Origin: Cinclus cinclus
Lineage: Eukaryota; Chordata; Aves; Passeriformes; Cinclidae
Assembly (NCBI RefSeq): GCF_963662255.1
Contig: NC_085083.1
Location: 678,957 to 742,956 of the forward strand
Reading direction: 5' to 3'
Length of the DNA stretch: 64,000 bases
Shown here: positions 17,250-28,757 of the stretch, in pieces
Numbering within the stretch: position 1 is the stretch's first letter
Layout of the letters: every line of letters begins with the position of its first letter
Program-made: the position numbers and the translations under genes
The notes under the pieces: generated by a model
Seen by the model: only the letters and a program-made list of their open reading frames with translations
What the model was told of the DNA's origin: nothing
Database searches by the model: none

Positions 17250-20200
17250 ATGGAGCTGCTGTTCGGGCGCCGGCGCACGCCGGAGGAGCTGCTGCGGCAG
17301 AACCAGCGCGCTCTGGCCCGCGCCGTGCGGGAGCTGGACCGAGAGCGGCAGAAGCTCGAGGCACAGGAGAAGAAAATCATCGTGGACATCAAGAAAATGG
17401 CCAAGCAGGGCCAGATGGTCAGAGGGGACACTGGGGACAGAGGGGACATGGCAGGGACACGGCGGGTGTGGGGCAGTGGGGGAGGAAAGGGAGCAGGGGA
17501 CAAGGGGCATGGAGGGGACTGGGGGACACTGAGGGTACAGACAGGGACTGGGGGACACTGGACAAGGGACAGAGGGACAGACAGGGATCAGGGGACATGG
17601 GACAAGGGATTGGGGGACACTGGACAAGGGACAGACAGGGATCAGGGGACACAAAGGACATGGAGAGATCTGGGGGATGTGGAAGGGATGAAGGGACAGA
17701 CAGGGACTGGGGGGCATGGAGAGGACAAGGGGACAGACGGGGCTGGGGGACACAGGACAAAGGGATGCAGAGGGGACAAGGGGGCAGGCAGAGACAGGGA
17801 CATAGAGGGGACTGGGGACACTGAGGAGGACATGGAGTGTCCCCTGTCTCTTCCTGCTGTCCCCTCACGGTCCCCCGATGTCCCGGTGCTGTCCCTGCTG
17901 TCCCCACGGTGTCTCCTGTCTGTCCCTGCTGTCCCCTGGTTGTCCCCTCCTTGTCCCTGCTGTCCTCATGATGTCTCCCCTGTTACTCTAATGTCCCCTG
18001 CCTGTCCCTCTCTGTCCCTTGTCCACCCGTGTGACATCCCTGCTGTCCTTCTCTGTCCCTTGCCTGTCTCCTTGGTCCCTGTTTATCCTTCTCTGTCCCC
18101 AGTGGCCCTGTCCATCCGTGTGACATCCCTGCTGTCCCCTGGTGTCCCAGTGACCGTGTCCTCTCTGTCCTGGTGACGGTGTCCTTGCTGTCTCCTGGCG
18201 CTGTCCCCATGTGTCTCCTCTGTCCCTGACTCTGTCCTCGACTCTGTCCCAACTGTCCCTGTCCCCCGTCCCCAATGCTGTCCTTGACACTGTCCCTGTC
18301 CCTGAGGTGTCCTCGCTGTCCTCAGGACCCTGTCCCTGTCATTGATGTGTCCCCACTGTCCCTGACATGTCCCTGTCCCCAGGATGCTGTCCCTGTCCCT
18401 GACCTGTCCCTGTCCCTGACATGTCCCTGTCCCCGTCCCCAGGACGCCGTGCGGGTGATGGCCAAGGACCTGGTGCGCACTCGGCGCTACGTGCGCAAGT
18501 TCATCGCCATGAGAGCCAACGTGCAGGGGGTGGCACTGAGAGTGCAGACCCTGAAATCCAACAGCGCCATGGCCAGCGCCATGAGGGGGGTGACACGGGC
18601 CATGGCCACCATGAACAGACAGGTGAGGGTCACCTGCGAGGTCACCTGTGTCACCTGGGTCATGATGACACCACGGACCCAGATGGGGGATTGGGGTCCC
18701 CTGTCCCCTTTGTGTTGCCTGGCTGTCCCCTGTGTGTCCCTGTGTCCCCTGGCTTTCCCCTGGCTTTCCCCTGGATGTCCCTGATGTCCCCTGGCTGTTC
18801 CTGGCTGTCCCTGCTGTCCCCTGGCTGTCCCTGCTGTGCCCTGGCTGTCCCTGCTGTCCCCTGTGTCCACTGGCTGTCCCCTGGCTGTCCCTGATGTCCC
18901 CTGTGTCCCCCAGCTGAAGCTGCCCCAGATCCAGCGCATCCTGCTGGAGTTCCAGAAACAGTCGGAGCTCATGGACATGAAGGAGGAGCTGATGAACGAC
19001 GCCATCGACGACGCCCTTGGGGATGAGGATGACGAGGACGAGAGGTGGGGACACTGGGGGACACCTGGGGGACAGCCAGGGATACTCAGGAGACACGTGG
19101 GGACACTTGGAGAAAGCCAGGGGTACTCAGCGGACACCAGGGACACCCAGTTCATACATGGGGACACCTGGGGACAGACTGGCACACCCAGGAGATCCCT
19201 GGGGACACTCAAGGACCATCATAGGGACAACGGGGACACAGGAATGGGGACACAGAGAGGACACAAAATAGGAGCAGTCCCAGTGTGTCCCAGTATATCC
19301 CAGTGTGTCCCAGTGTCCCCTAGTGTGTCCCAGTATAACCCACTATGTCCCAGGATGTCCCAGTGTCCCCACGTATATCCCAGTGTGTCCCAGTACATCC
19401 CAGTATCCCCCAGTACATCCCAGAATTCATGTCCCCAGTGGCACCGTGGTGTCCCAGTACATCCCTCAGTACATCACAGTACATCCCAGTATCCCTGTCC
19501 CCAGTGACACCATGGTGTCCCAGTATATCCCAGTACTTCCCAGTACATCCCAGTATCCCCAGTGAAACCGTGGTGTCCCAGTATATCCCAGTACATCCCA
19601 GTACATCCCAGTATCCCTGTCCCCAGTGACACCGTGGTGTCCCAGTATATCCCAGTACATCCCTCAGTACATCCCAGTACATCCCAGTACATCCCAGTAT
19701 CCCTGTCCCCAGTGATGCTGTAGTGTCCCAGTACATCCCAGTACCTCCCAGTATCCCTGTCCCCAGTGACACCGTAGTGTCCCAGTACATCCCAGTACAT
19801 CCCAGTACATCCCAGTACATCCCAGTATCCCTGTCCCCAGTGACACCGTGGTGTCCCAGTACATCCCAGTACATCCCAGTACATCCCAGTACATCCCAGT
19901 ATCCCTGTCCCCCATGATGCCGTGGTGTCCCAGTACATCCCTCAGTACATCCCAGTACATCCCAGTACATCCCAGTACATCCCAGTATCCCTGTCCCCAG
20001 TGACACCGTGGTGTCCCAGTATATCTCAGTACATCCCAGTACATCCCAGTATCCCTGTCCCCAGTGACACCGTGGTGTCCCAGTACATCCCTCAGTACAT
20101 CCCAGTACATCCCAGTACATCCCAGTACATCCCAGTATCCCTGTCCCCAGTGACACCGTGGTGTCCCAGTACATCCCAGTACATCCCTCAGTACATCCCA

Positions 20201-22180
20201 GTACATCCCAGTACATCCCAGTATCCCTGTCCCCAGTGACGCCGTGGTGTCCCAAGTCCTGGACGAGCTGGGGCTGAACCTGACGGACGAGCTGGCCAGT
20301 GAGCAGGGGAGGGGATTTTGGGGGATTTTTTTGGGATTTTGGGGTTTTTTGGGGGGGATTTGGGGGCGTTTGGGAGGGAATTTGGGGACTTTTTGGGGGG
20401 TCTGGGTGGGTTTAAGGGACATTTTGGTGAGACTTGAGACGATTTTGGGATATTTTGGGAGGATTTGGGGGACGTTTTTGGGGATTTTGGGGGGATTTAA
20501 AGGGCCTAGGGTGCAATTTTGGGGAGGGTTCTGGGGAGGATTTTGGGATTTTTGTGGGGGTTCGAGGGACATTTGGGGGGAATTTAAGGGGTCTGGGGGA
20601 ATTTTGGGGGGTCATGGGAGGGATTTGGATGGATTTGGGATATCCTGGGAAGAATCTGGGGGAATTTAGGATATCCCAGACAGGAATTTGGTGAACATTG
20701 GGAACATTTGGGATATCCCATGGACAAATTTCAGGACATTTGGGATATCCTGGGTGGAATTTGGGAACATTTGGGATATCTTGGGTGGAATTTGGGAACA
20801 TTTGGGATATCCTGGGTGGAATTTGGGGAAAATTTGGGAACATTTGGGATATCCCATGGACAAATTTCAGGACATTTGGGATATCCTGGGTGGAATTTGG
20901 GGGAAATTTGGGACATCCTGGGTCCAATTTGGGAAAATTTTGGATTTCCTGGGTGGAATTTGGGAACATTTGGGATTTCCTGGGTGGAATTTTGGGGAAA
21001 TTTTGGATATCCTGGGTGGAATTTGGGGAAAATATGGGATATCCTGGGTCCAATTTGGGAAAATTTTGGATTTCCTGGGTGAAATTTGGGAACATTTGGG
21101 ACATCCTGGCTGGAATTTGGGGGAAATTTTGGATATCCTGGGTGGAATTTGGGGAAAATTTGGGAACATTTGGGATATCCTGGATGAAATTTGGGAACAT
21201 TTGGGAACATTTGGGATATCCTGGGTGGAATTTGGGAACATTTGGGATTTCCTGGGTGGAATTTTGGGGAAATTTTGGATATCCTGGGTGGAATTTGGGG
21301 GAAATTTGGGATATCCTGGGTCCAATTTGGGAAAATTTTGGATTTCCTGGGTGGAATTTGGGAACATTTGGGATATCCTGGGTGGAATTTGGGAACATTT
21401 GGGATATCTTGGGTGGAATTTGGGAACATTTGGGATTTCCTGGCTGGAATTTTGGGGAAATTTTGGATATCCTGGGTGGAATTTGGGGGAAATTTGGGAC
21501 ATCCTGGCTGGAATTTGGAAACATTTGGGATATCCTGGGTGGAATTTTGGGGAGATTTGGGATTTCCTGGGTGGATTTTGGTACCATTTGGGACATCCTG
21601 ACTGGAACTTGGGAACATTTGGGATATCCTGGGTGGAATTTTGGGGAGATTTGGGATTTCCTGGGTGGATTTTGGGACCATTTGGGACATCCTGACTGGA
21701 ACTTGGGAACATTTGGGATATCCTGGGTGGAATTTTGGGGAGATTTGGGATTTCCTGGGTGGATTTTGGGACCATTTGGGACATCCTGACTGGAACTTGG
21801 GAACATTTGGGAACATTTGGGATATCCTGGGTGGAATTTGGGGAAAATTTGGGATTTCCTGGGTGGAATTTGGGGACATTTTCGGGGTATTTTTAGGAAC
21901 TCTGGACAGGTTTTTTTTTTTGGGTCTCTTCTGCGGGGTGTTCCCGGGGATTTTCGGGGGGCTAATCCGGGACTTTCCGGTCAGGATTTTTTTTGGGGGG
22001 TGGGGGATTTTTGTCCCCTGATTTTCATCCTTTGTTCCTCCCCTCCTCCCAGCGCTGCCCCCCCCGGGGGGGTCCCTGGCGGTGGGGGAGGGGCGCGGGG
22101 GAGCCGAGGCCGCGTCGGCCGCGCTCGCCGACGCCGACGCCGACCTGGAGGAGCGGCTCAAGAACCTGCGCCGGGACTGA
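17250..22180 (+). CDS. CHMP2A: CHMP2A, ESCRT-III subunit, complete, 5 coding exons
   Basis: ESCRT-III component that co-polymerises with CHMP3 and CHMP4 and recruits VPS4 for membrane scission at endosomes, the nuclear envelope and the cytokinetic bridge. Exons 17250-17417, 18443-18622, 18914-19044, 20237-20298 and 22053-22180 join in phase. The N terminus is MELLFGRRRTPEELLRQNQR. Basic helix 1 (ELDRERQKLEAQEKKIIVDI) and helix 2 (AKDLVRTRRYVRKF) follow, then the acidic stretch GDEDDEDE, and a C-terminal MIM1 VPS4-binding helix ADLEERLKNLRRD before TGA. The protein is about 219 residues, near the usual 222; the linker before the MIM is a glycine-rich variant. Exon 4 starts at 20237, not at one of eleven look-alike acceptors upstream, because only this one continues into the conserved VLDELGLNLTDEL. 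Confidence 0.97.
17418..18442 (+). repeat. CHMP2A intron, GGGACA(G)- and CTGTCCC-type repeats
   Basis: First part (17425-17840) is GACAAGGGACAGACAGGGA units; second part (17840-18440) is the complementary-like CTGTCCCTGCTGTCCCC text. The end contains CCCCAGGATGCTGTCCC (about 18378), resembling the true acceptor CCCCAGGACGCCGTGCG at 18437-18453. Confidence 0.7.
18623..18913 (+). repeat. CHMP2A intron, CCCTGGCTGTCCCTGCTGTC repeat
   Basis: Short tandem units of GGCTGTCCCCTGG / CTGTCCCTGCTG between about 18715 and 18905. Confidence 0.75.
19045..20236 (+). repeat. CHMP2A intron, array with eleven copies of the exon 4 acceptor and exon start
   Basis: 19045-19275 is GGGACACCTGGGGACA-like. From about 19430 to 20236 units of 55-90 bp alternate runs of CCCAGTACAT with CCCTGTCCCCAGTGACACCG followed by TGGTGTCCCAGTA. 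The real exon 4 begins at 20237 in the same context (CCCCAG, then TGACGCCGTGGTGTCCCAAG). Copies start near 19437, 19500, 19559, 19620, 19706, 19760, 19833, 19906, 19994, 20059 and 20145. Most keep a perfect pyrimidine-AG acceptor; the one near 19906 reads CCCATGATG and has lost it. Confidence 0.9.
20299..22052 (+). repeat. CHMP2A last intron, GGGATATCCTGGGTGGAATT array
   Basis: After G/T-rich sequence to 20640, a ~30-45 bp unit (TTGGGATATCCTGGGTGGAA plus TTTGGGAACA) repeats dozens of times to about 21870. Higher-order blocks near 21540-21840 repeat a ~120-bp superunit. Frames of 300-470 codons on both strands are repeat translations. Confidence 0.9.
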
Positions 22181-23530
22181 GAACCCTTTTCTGGGACTTT
22201 CCCCTTTCTTTGGGATTTCTTTGGGATTTTTTGGGATTTTTTTTTGGATTTTTTTGGATTTTTGGGGATTTTTTCTTGATTTTTTTGGGGGATTTTTTTT
22301 GGATTTTTTTGGATTTTTGGGGATTTTTTCTTGATTTTTTTGGGGGATTTTTTGGGATTTTTTTGGGGGGGATTTTTTTAGGGATTTTTTTTTATTTTTT
22401 GGGATTTTTTTTATTTTTTAGGGATTTTTTGTGGATTTTTTGGCGATTTTTTTTTATTTTTTGGGGATTTTTTTGGGATTTTTTGGGATTTTTTTGGGGA
22501 TTTTTGGAGATTTTTTGGGATTTTTTGGGGGGGATTTTTTTGGGGATTTTTTGGGGATTTTTTTGGGATTTTTTGGGATTTCTTTGGGATTTTTTGGGGA
22601 TTTTTTTAATTTTTCTGGGATTTTTTTGGATTTTTTTGGGTTTTGGGGGATTTTTTTCTGGATTTTTTGGGGATTTTTTGGGGGATTTTCTTTTGGGGGG
22701 GGGATTGTTTTGGAATTTTTGGGGGATTTTTTGGGGGGGATTTTTTTGGGGGGGATTTTTTTGGGGATTTTTTTGGGAGGATTTTTTGGGGGATTTTTTT
22801 GCCATCCTGGAAGGGGATGCTGCCCCTTTATTCCAATTTTTTTCGGGGGGGGGATTTTCCAGTCTCTGCTGCACTCAAAGTCCGGCCCCCTTAATTTGGG
22901 ATTTCCCCTCTTTTTTTGGGATTTTTTTGAGATTTTTTGGGGCAATTTTTTGCCATCCTGGGGGGGATTTCCCCCATTTACTCTGATTTTTGGGTGATTT
23001 TTTGCAGTGGTTCTGCGATTCTCACCACACCCCAAGTGGGATTTCCACTCTTTTTTTGGGGATTTCCCCTCTTTATTTGGAATTTTCTCCCTTTTTGAGA
23101 TTTTTCCCCCCTTTATTTGGGATTTCCCCCCATTTTTTGGGGGGATTTCCCCTCTTTATTTAAAATTCCCCCCCCTTTTTTGGATTTTTCACTCCTTGTT
23201 TGGGGTATTCCTCCTTTATTTAGGATATTTTTGGTGGGATTTTTTTTTTTGCCATTTCCCCATTTATTCTGATTTTTTGGCTGCTTTTTTGGAATCTGAC
23301 TCCCCCCAAGAGGGTTCTTCCTCCTTTATTTGGGATTTTTCCTCTTTATTTGGGATTTTCGCTCTTTTTTAGGGATTTTTGATCCTCCCTTTGTGGGGTC
23401 TTTCCTTTCTTTTTTTTTTGGGACACTGACACTACTTTGGGGAAAATTCCCCCCCCCCCCCTTTTTGGGGCCTTTCTCCCATTTTTGGGGTTCTCCCTCC
23501 ATTTTTGGGGTTTCCCTCCCCGCAATAAAA
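22181..23530 (+). repeat. CHMP2A 3' region: GGGATTTTTT array
   Basis: After the stop codon a monotonous GGGATTTTTTTGGGGATTTT array runs to about 22985, then a looser TTTATTTGGGATTTCCCCTC version to 23520. AATAAA at 23524-23529 is the first canonical poly(A) signal downstream of the stop, so the array may be transcribed as 3' UTR; this is an inference. Confidence 0.75.
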
Positions 23531-24794
23531 TTTCCTTGGACCTGTGGCTGCTCCGGTTCCTTCCCAGTTTGGGACTGGGAGCACTGGGAGGGGCGGGGAG
23601 GGGCACTGAGGGGATGGGAATTCTGGGATTTTTGAGGAGTTCAGGACTTTGGGTCAATTTGGGATTTTTGGCGGGGAGGAAGGGTCATTTTTGGGTGGGA
23701 AAAAAAATTCCCAAAATTTGGAATTTTCAGAATCTCCTGGACTGATTTTTTTGGGGTTATTTTGGGTTCATTTTGTGGGGTTTTGGTTAATTTCAAAGGG
23801 TTTGGAGGAATATTTTGGGGGCTTTTGCCTCATTTTTGAGGTTATTCCTTAAAAAAAAAAAAATTTTTTTTTAAATTTCACCCCTGGGAAAAGCAGGAAT
23901 TTTTGGTGGTGTTTTGAGATTTTTTTTTGACCTTTCTGGGGCTCAAATTTAAAAAAATACAACCCTGAAAAGTGAAGTGAAAAATCCCCAAAAAGCAGAA
24001 AAATCCCCCACAAAAAAATCTCACTTCCCTTTTTTATGTTTTTTTTTTTGGCTTTTTTTGCATTTTTGACGTTTTTCCTGGGGGGGGGTTCTGGGGCATT
24101 TTTGGGGCTTGAGTCACACAAAAACCACCAAGATCGGCTGAGAACACCCCAAAAGAAAGGGATTTACCTGGAAACAGAAGTGCAGGTGAGGGGAGACCCC
24201 AAAATTTGGAGTTTGGGGAGGCTCAAAATGTGGATTTGGGAAGAAAAAAAACCAACAACAACAAAATTTGGATCTAGGAGCTGGAGAACCCCAGAATTCG
24301 AAGCCAGGGAACTCCATAAAAAATGAAATTTTGGGATTTTGGGAAAAGGAGCCCCAAAATTTCAAGGGGGGGGGGGGGGGGGCAGAAATGTGGATTTAGG
24401 AAGAGGAAACCCCAAAATTTGGAGCTTGGGGAGTCCCCAGAACATTCCTCTGGAGAGGGGGAAACCCCAGAATTTGGATCTGGGGACTGGGAGAGCCCCA
24501 GAATTCAGATTTTGGCTGTGGGAACCCCAAAACTGGAGCAGGGGAATCCCAAAATATGGAGCTGGGAATGGGGGGGGGGAACCCCAAAATTTGGAATTTC
24601 GGGAAAATTTGGAATCTTTTTGGGAAAACCCTGAAATCTGGAGCCAGAGAGCCCCAAAACTGTGGCGTTTTGGAGGGAGAACCCCAAAATTCGAAGGGAT
24701 TTCAGAAGAAGGGGCACCAAACTATGCATGTGGGAACCTCAAAATGTGGATTTTGGGATGCGATTTTTGAGGAAAATCCTGGATTTTTCTGCAG
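23531..24794 (+). repeat. Intergenic: low-complexity and AACCCCAAAATTTGGAG repeat
   Basis: 23600-24120 is G/T- and A-rich with no supported gene. From about 24180 to 24770 units like GGGAACCCCAAAATTTGGAG(C/T) recur. AAGTGCAG/GTGAGG near 24180-24190 could be the donor of a 5' untranslated exon of the next gene; low confidence. Confidence 0.6.
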
Positions 24795-24805
24795 GCTCCG
24801 GAGCA

Positions 24806-26837
24806 ATGTTGCCACTCCAGGTACGGTTGGATCCCTTTGAGAATATTTTTGGAATTTTAAACCTTTTTTTTTGGCAAAAAACCCCCCCAAAAAAGTAGTG
24901 TGTGTGTGTCAGGGTTGGGGGGGGGGATGGGGTGGGGTGGTTTTTCTCAGCGCCCAAAAATCCCAATTTAAAAAAGAAAAATTCTGTGAAATAATGAAAT
25001 GAATGGAATTAATCCAGAAATAAAGGAATTGGGATGGGCCATCCCCTTTCCCAGCTTTTTTTTTCCCCCTCCTGGAGTTAAAAAGTGGGAATTGGGACAA
25101 TCCAGGGGACTTTCACCCCAAAAACTTGGCAGGAAAAGCAGGAAATCCCAAAATTTGACACCCCCCGGGTCCCCCCATCCACCTCCCCAGTTCTTGGCCT
25201 TCCTGGTCCTCGGCGTGGGAATTTCGGGAATTTTGGGAATTCCAGCGGTGCCAGCCCCAGGAAGGAGCCCCGTGGAGCTCCCCCACGAGTCCTGGCATGG
25301 AGCCGATCCCAGTATGGTCCAGTCCCCTCCTGATCCATCCCAGTCCTCTCCCTGTCTATCCCAGTCCTCTCCCAGTATATTCCAGTCCCTTCCCAGTGTA
25401 CACTAGCCCTTCCCAATATATACCAGTCTCTCCCCAGTCCATCCCAGTCCCTCCCCACTCCTGTCCTAATCCCCTCCCAGTCCACTCCTAGTCCATCCCC
25501 AGTCCATCCCAATCCCCTTCCCAGTCCCTCCCAATCCATCCCCAGTCCATCTCAGTCCCTCCCCAATCCCCTTCCCAGTCCCTCCCAATCCATCCCCAGT
25601 CCATCCCAGTCCTTCTTCAATCCCCTCCCACTCCATCCCAGTCCCCTCCCAGTCCATCCCCAGTCCATCCCAATCCCCTCGCAGTCCCTCCCCAATCCCC
25701 TTCCCAGTCTCTCCCAATCCATCCCCAGTCCATCCTAGTCCTTCTTCAATCCCCTCCCAGTCCACCCCAATCCCCTCCCACTCCATCCCAGTCCCCTCCC
25801 AGTTCATCCCACTCCTCATTCCAGCTCCTGCCCGGCTCCATCCGCGACGGCCGCGCTCCGAGCCCTCCCGTTCCTGGCTCCGCTGGGTCCCTTTCCAGGG
25901 CCAGGTCCCGCCCGACGCCGTGTCCAGCTGGAACCGCCGCTCCGGCCGCCCCGAGTTCGTCTGCTCCACCCAAACCCTCGGCTGCAACCTGGGCGCCTTC
26001 GACCCCGAGCGCGGCCCCTTCTGCTCTTTCGCCTGGGCCGAGCAGGAGCTGAGAAGCTCCGAATTCCAGCTCCTGGTCAACCCCGGCGGCTTCGAGGCAC
26101 TGGACTGGGTGGACACCTCGTTCGGCAGCACGCCTGAGGGGGCCGTGGAGGGATGTCCCCTCACCGACATCTTCGTGGGCCGGAGCCAGGATGGGCTGGG
26201 CAAAGTATCCAAGGAGCAGCAGGCATTGTTCGTGGCCGTGGACGGGGAGGAGATTTGGTACAAATGGTACCAAATCCTGGTGGTCCGCCAAGGCCTGGCC
26301 GATATCTCCATCGCCAATGTGTCCTACAATGGCAGCGCCGCCCTGGAGAGCTCGGAGGATGCGGTGCTGGCTGAGGTCCTGGTGAGGAACGACGGCTGCG
26401 AGGTGGCCCCAAAATCCGTCACCATGGAGGAGGCCACAGAGATCGAGCACGGTTGGAGCTCTGAGCTGCCGGCGCTGGCAGCCGCCCGCGGGCTGCTCCG
26501 GGCTGCTCCGCTGGTTTTCACCGAATCAGGAGAGTGGGATTTGGGCAAAGTCATGGCCGTGCCGTGGGCAGGCGGCGCCAGCGCCGGCGAGTTTGTGTCG
26601 CGCTTCCATCGGGTCCGCGAGGAGATCCCGGCGCGCTCTGAGTGCGCCGTGGTTCTCCATGGGGTCAGGCGTGAGATCCGTGTCCCCTTCTCGGCCTGGT
26701 TGACCAGGGAATTCCACTCCGGCCTCCAGCACCGCGTGGTCATCTCCGGGTGGGCGCAGACCCACACGGTCACTGGCATCCAGGCCGGCCTCGAGCGCTG
26801 CCGCCAGCTCACTGAGCTTCCACCCTGCCCAAATTAA
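24806..26837 (+). CDS. Secreted natterin-like protein (DM9 repeats plus aerolysin-fold C-terminal domain)
   Basis: Three exons fit by phase: 24806-24820 (ATG plus four codons; donor GTACGG), 25191-25311 and 25825-26837 (TAA), about 380 residues. Exon 2 encodes a hydrophobic signal-peptide-like stretch (FLAFLVLGVGISGILG). Exon 3 begins with two tandem DM9 modules: the first around WVPFQGQVPPDAV, the second ending ALFVAVDGEEIWYKWYQ. About 190 residues rich in alternating polar/hydrophobic beta sequence follow, as in natterin-like proteins with an aerolysin-type pore-forming fold. DM9-aerolysin proteins are known from fish venom and from many animals as lectin-like defence proteins; activity here is unknown. 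I see no stop or frameshift. The tiny first exon is the least certain part; a start further upstream cannot be excluded. Confidence 0.8.
25312..25824 (+). repeat. Intron minisatellite CCCAGTCCATCCCAGTCCCC
   Basis: Intron 2 of the natterin-like gene is a tandem array of CAGTCC(A/C)TCCC units. Its first units (TCCCAGTATATTCCAGTCCC near 25372) resemble the exon 2 donor edge TCCCAGTATGGTCCAGTCCC at 25308-25327. Confidence 0.8.
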
Positions 26838-27480
26838 GGATGGGGCAATTCCTGGAAAATTCAGCTTTTCCCCCAAAAAAGCCCCACAAATCCATGGAAA
26901 CGCTTGGCTACGCCGCGATTTTCCCGTATTTTCGGTGTTGACGGCATAAACTTCATCCCAAATTGCAGGAAAATGTGGTTTTATGGCTGTGCTTCCTTTT
27001 CTCTCTCCCAAAAATCCAACACCGCTGTGAAACGCAGTAAAAGCGTTGTGGTTTGGAGATTTTTTCCTGGTATTTTTTGGTTTCGTGGTGTAACCTCCAT
27101 CCCTGTCTGAAACAATGCTGGGAAATCTGGTGGAATTTCCTGTTTTCTCCCAAAAAAACCCTCAAACACCACCACAAAACCCAGGAAAACGGCTGCGTTT
27201 GTTGTGCTTTTTTTCCAATCTTTCTCATTTTCATGGCAGAACCTTCACCCCTGTCCAAAACCTTAATAACTCTGGCTTTTTCCAGTTAAATTCCCTGGTT
27301 TTCTCCCCCCAAAAAACCTCCAGCAACTACGTGGAATCCAGGAAAATTGCTTGGGTTTGATTTTTCTCACATTTTTTGTTTTTGTGGCAGGACTTTCATC
27401 CCTGTCTGAAACCATGCAGCAACAATTCAGGACAATGTGGCGTTTTCCATCTGAATTTCCCATTTTCTGCCAAAAAGGGA
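26838..27480 (+). repeat. Intergenic ~130-160 bp tandem repeat
   Basis: About four diverged units, each with TTTTCTCCCAAAAAA, AAAACC...GGAAAA, a run of Ts, TTT(C/G)GTGG, and TTCATCCCTGTCTGAAACAA. No coding evidence. Confidence 0.7.
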
Positions 27481-28757
27481 TTTTGGAAGTGAAGGGATAG
27501 GGAAAAATGGGAAAAAAGCCAAAATAAGGGATGCAGAGGGATTTTGGGGGTATGGTGTCCCTGGGGAACTTGGGAGGGGAAAAGAAATCCCAAAATTCAA
27601 GGAAGAAACCCTATTCCAAGACTGGGGGGATGTCCAGGATTTTGGGGGAGTCCTGGAATTCTGAGGGGGGTCCAGGGAGTTGGGGGGGGGCAGAGACTTG
27701 GGGAGACCCCAAACTGGATGGGGGCAGGGAGAACAGGAATTTGGGCATACCCTGAATTTCCTGGGAGGGGGAAAAAAAAGGAATGCAGGGAGATGCCAAA
27801 TTTCTTGTGGAAATGGAGCCACCAGGTCGTGGGAGTGTCCCCAAATCCTGTTGGGGTGTCAACAGTCATGGTCCCATCACCCGTGCTGGATCTCCAGGAG
27901 CAGGGAACGGGATTGTGGAGTCAGCCATCGGCTCGTGGCCATCCTCATCCGTGTTTGATCCATTTTAGAGCAATTCCGGGGCCACCAGCTCCTGGGGGAC
28001 ATCCCTCACCTGTGTCCCCTCTCTGGGACTGGAGAGCCAAGTCCCAGAGCGAGTGGGCTCATGGAGCCCATCAGTCATGGTGCCACCACCCCTGCTGGAC
28101 CTCTGGGAGCAGGGAATGCAATCTGGGAGACATCAAACGTCACCTCACATCCATCCTCATCCATGTTTGAGCCAGCTCAGGACAGTTCTGGGGCCACCAG
28201 CTCCTGGGGGACATGGCTGCCATCTCCAGGAACAGTGAACCAAGACCTGGTGCCACAAAGCTCATGGGGCCCATCCATCATGGTCCCACCATCCCTGCTG
28301 GATCTCTGGGAGCAGGGAATAGGATCACAGAGCCTCCAGGTCCTGGGGAACACCCTACCATTGGTTTTAGAACTCTGGGAATTGGAACATGGACCCACCA
28401 GGTCACAGAGGTGTCAATGGTCATGGTCCCACCATCCCTGCTGCATCTCCAGGAGCAGGGGAAGGGGATCATGGAGCCACCAGGTCCTGGGGGATGTCCC
28501 ACCACCTATGCTGGACCTCTGGGAGCAGGGTATGGGATTATGGGATCACCAGGTCATGAGAGACATCAAACATCAGGTCACATCCATCCTCTTCCATGTT
28601 TGAGCCACCTCAGACCAGTCCTGAGGCCACCAGGTCCTGGGGGACATGGCTCCCATCTCCAGGAGCAGCGAACCAAGACCTGGAGCCACCAGGTTCTTAG
28701 GGCTCCGTTCCCAAAACCTCCACCCCCCCCACGGCCACCAACGCCCCCTGCCCGCCG
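27481..28757 (+). repeat. Intergenic: CCACCAGGTCCTGGGGGACAT repeat
   Basis: 27540-27800 is G-rich unique-looking text. From about 27820 to 28700 units of roughly 100-130 bp carry GAGCCACCAGGTCCTGGGGG, CATCCCTGCTGGATCTC and AGGAGCAGGGAA. They lie in the presumed 3' flank of the SCAN zinc-finger gene. No gene supported. Confidence 0.75.

Noticed and set aside
19430..20236. CRISPR-like array of regular repeats
   Set aside because: Units vary in length, lack unique spacers, and lie in a vertebrate intron matching the adjacent exon edge.
20412..22161. 464- and 476-codon minus-strand frames and 335- and 363-codon plus-strand frames
   Set aside because: Repeat translations of the CHMP2A last-intron array; no domain, and the plus strand carries the real gene.
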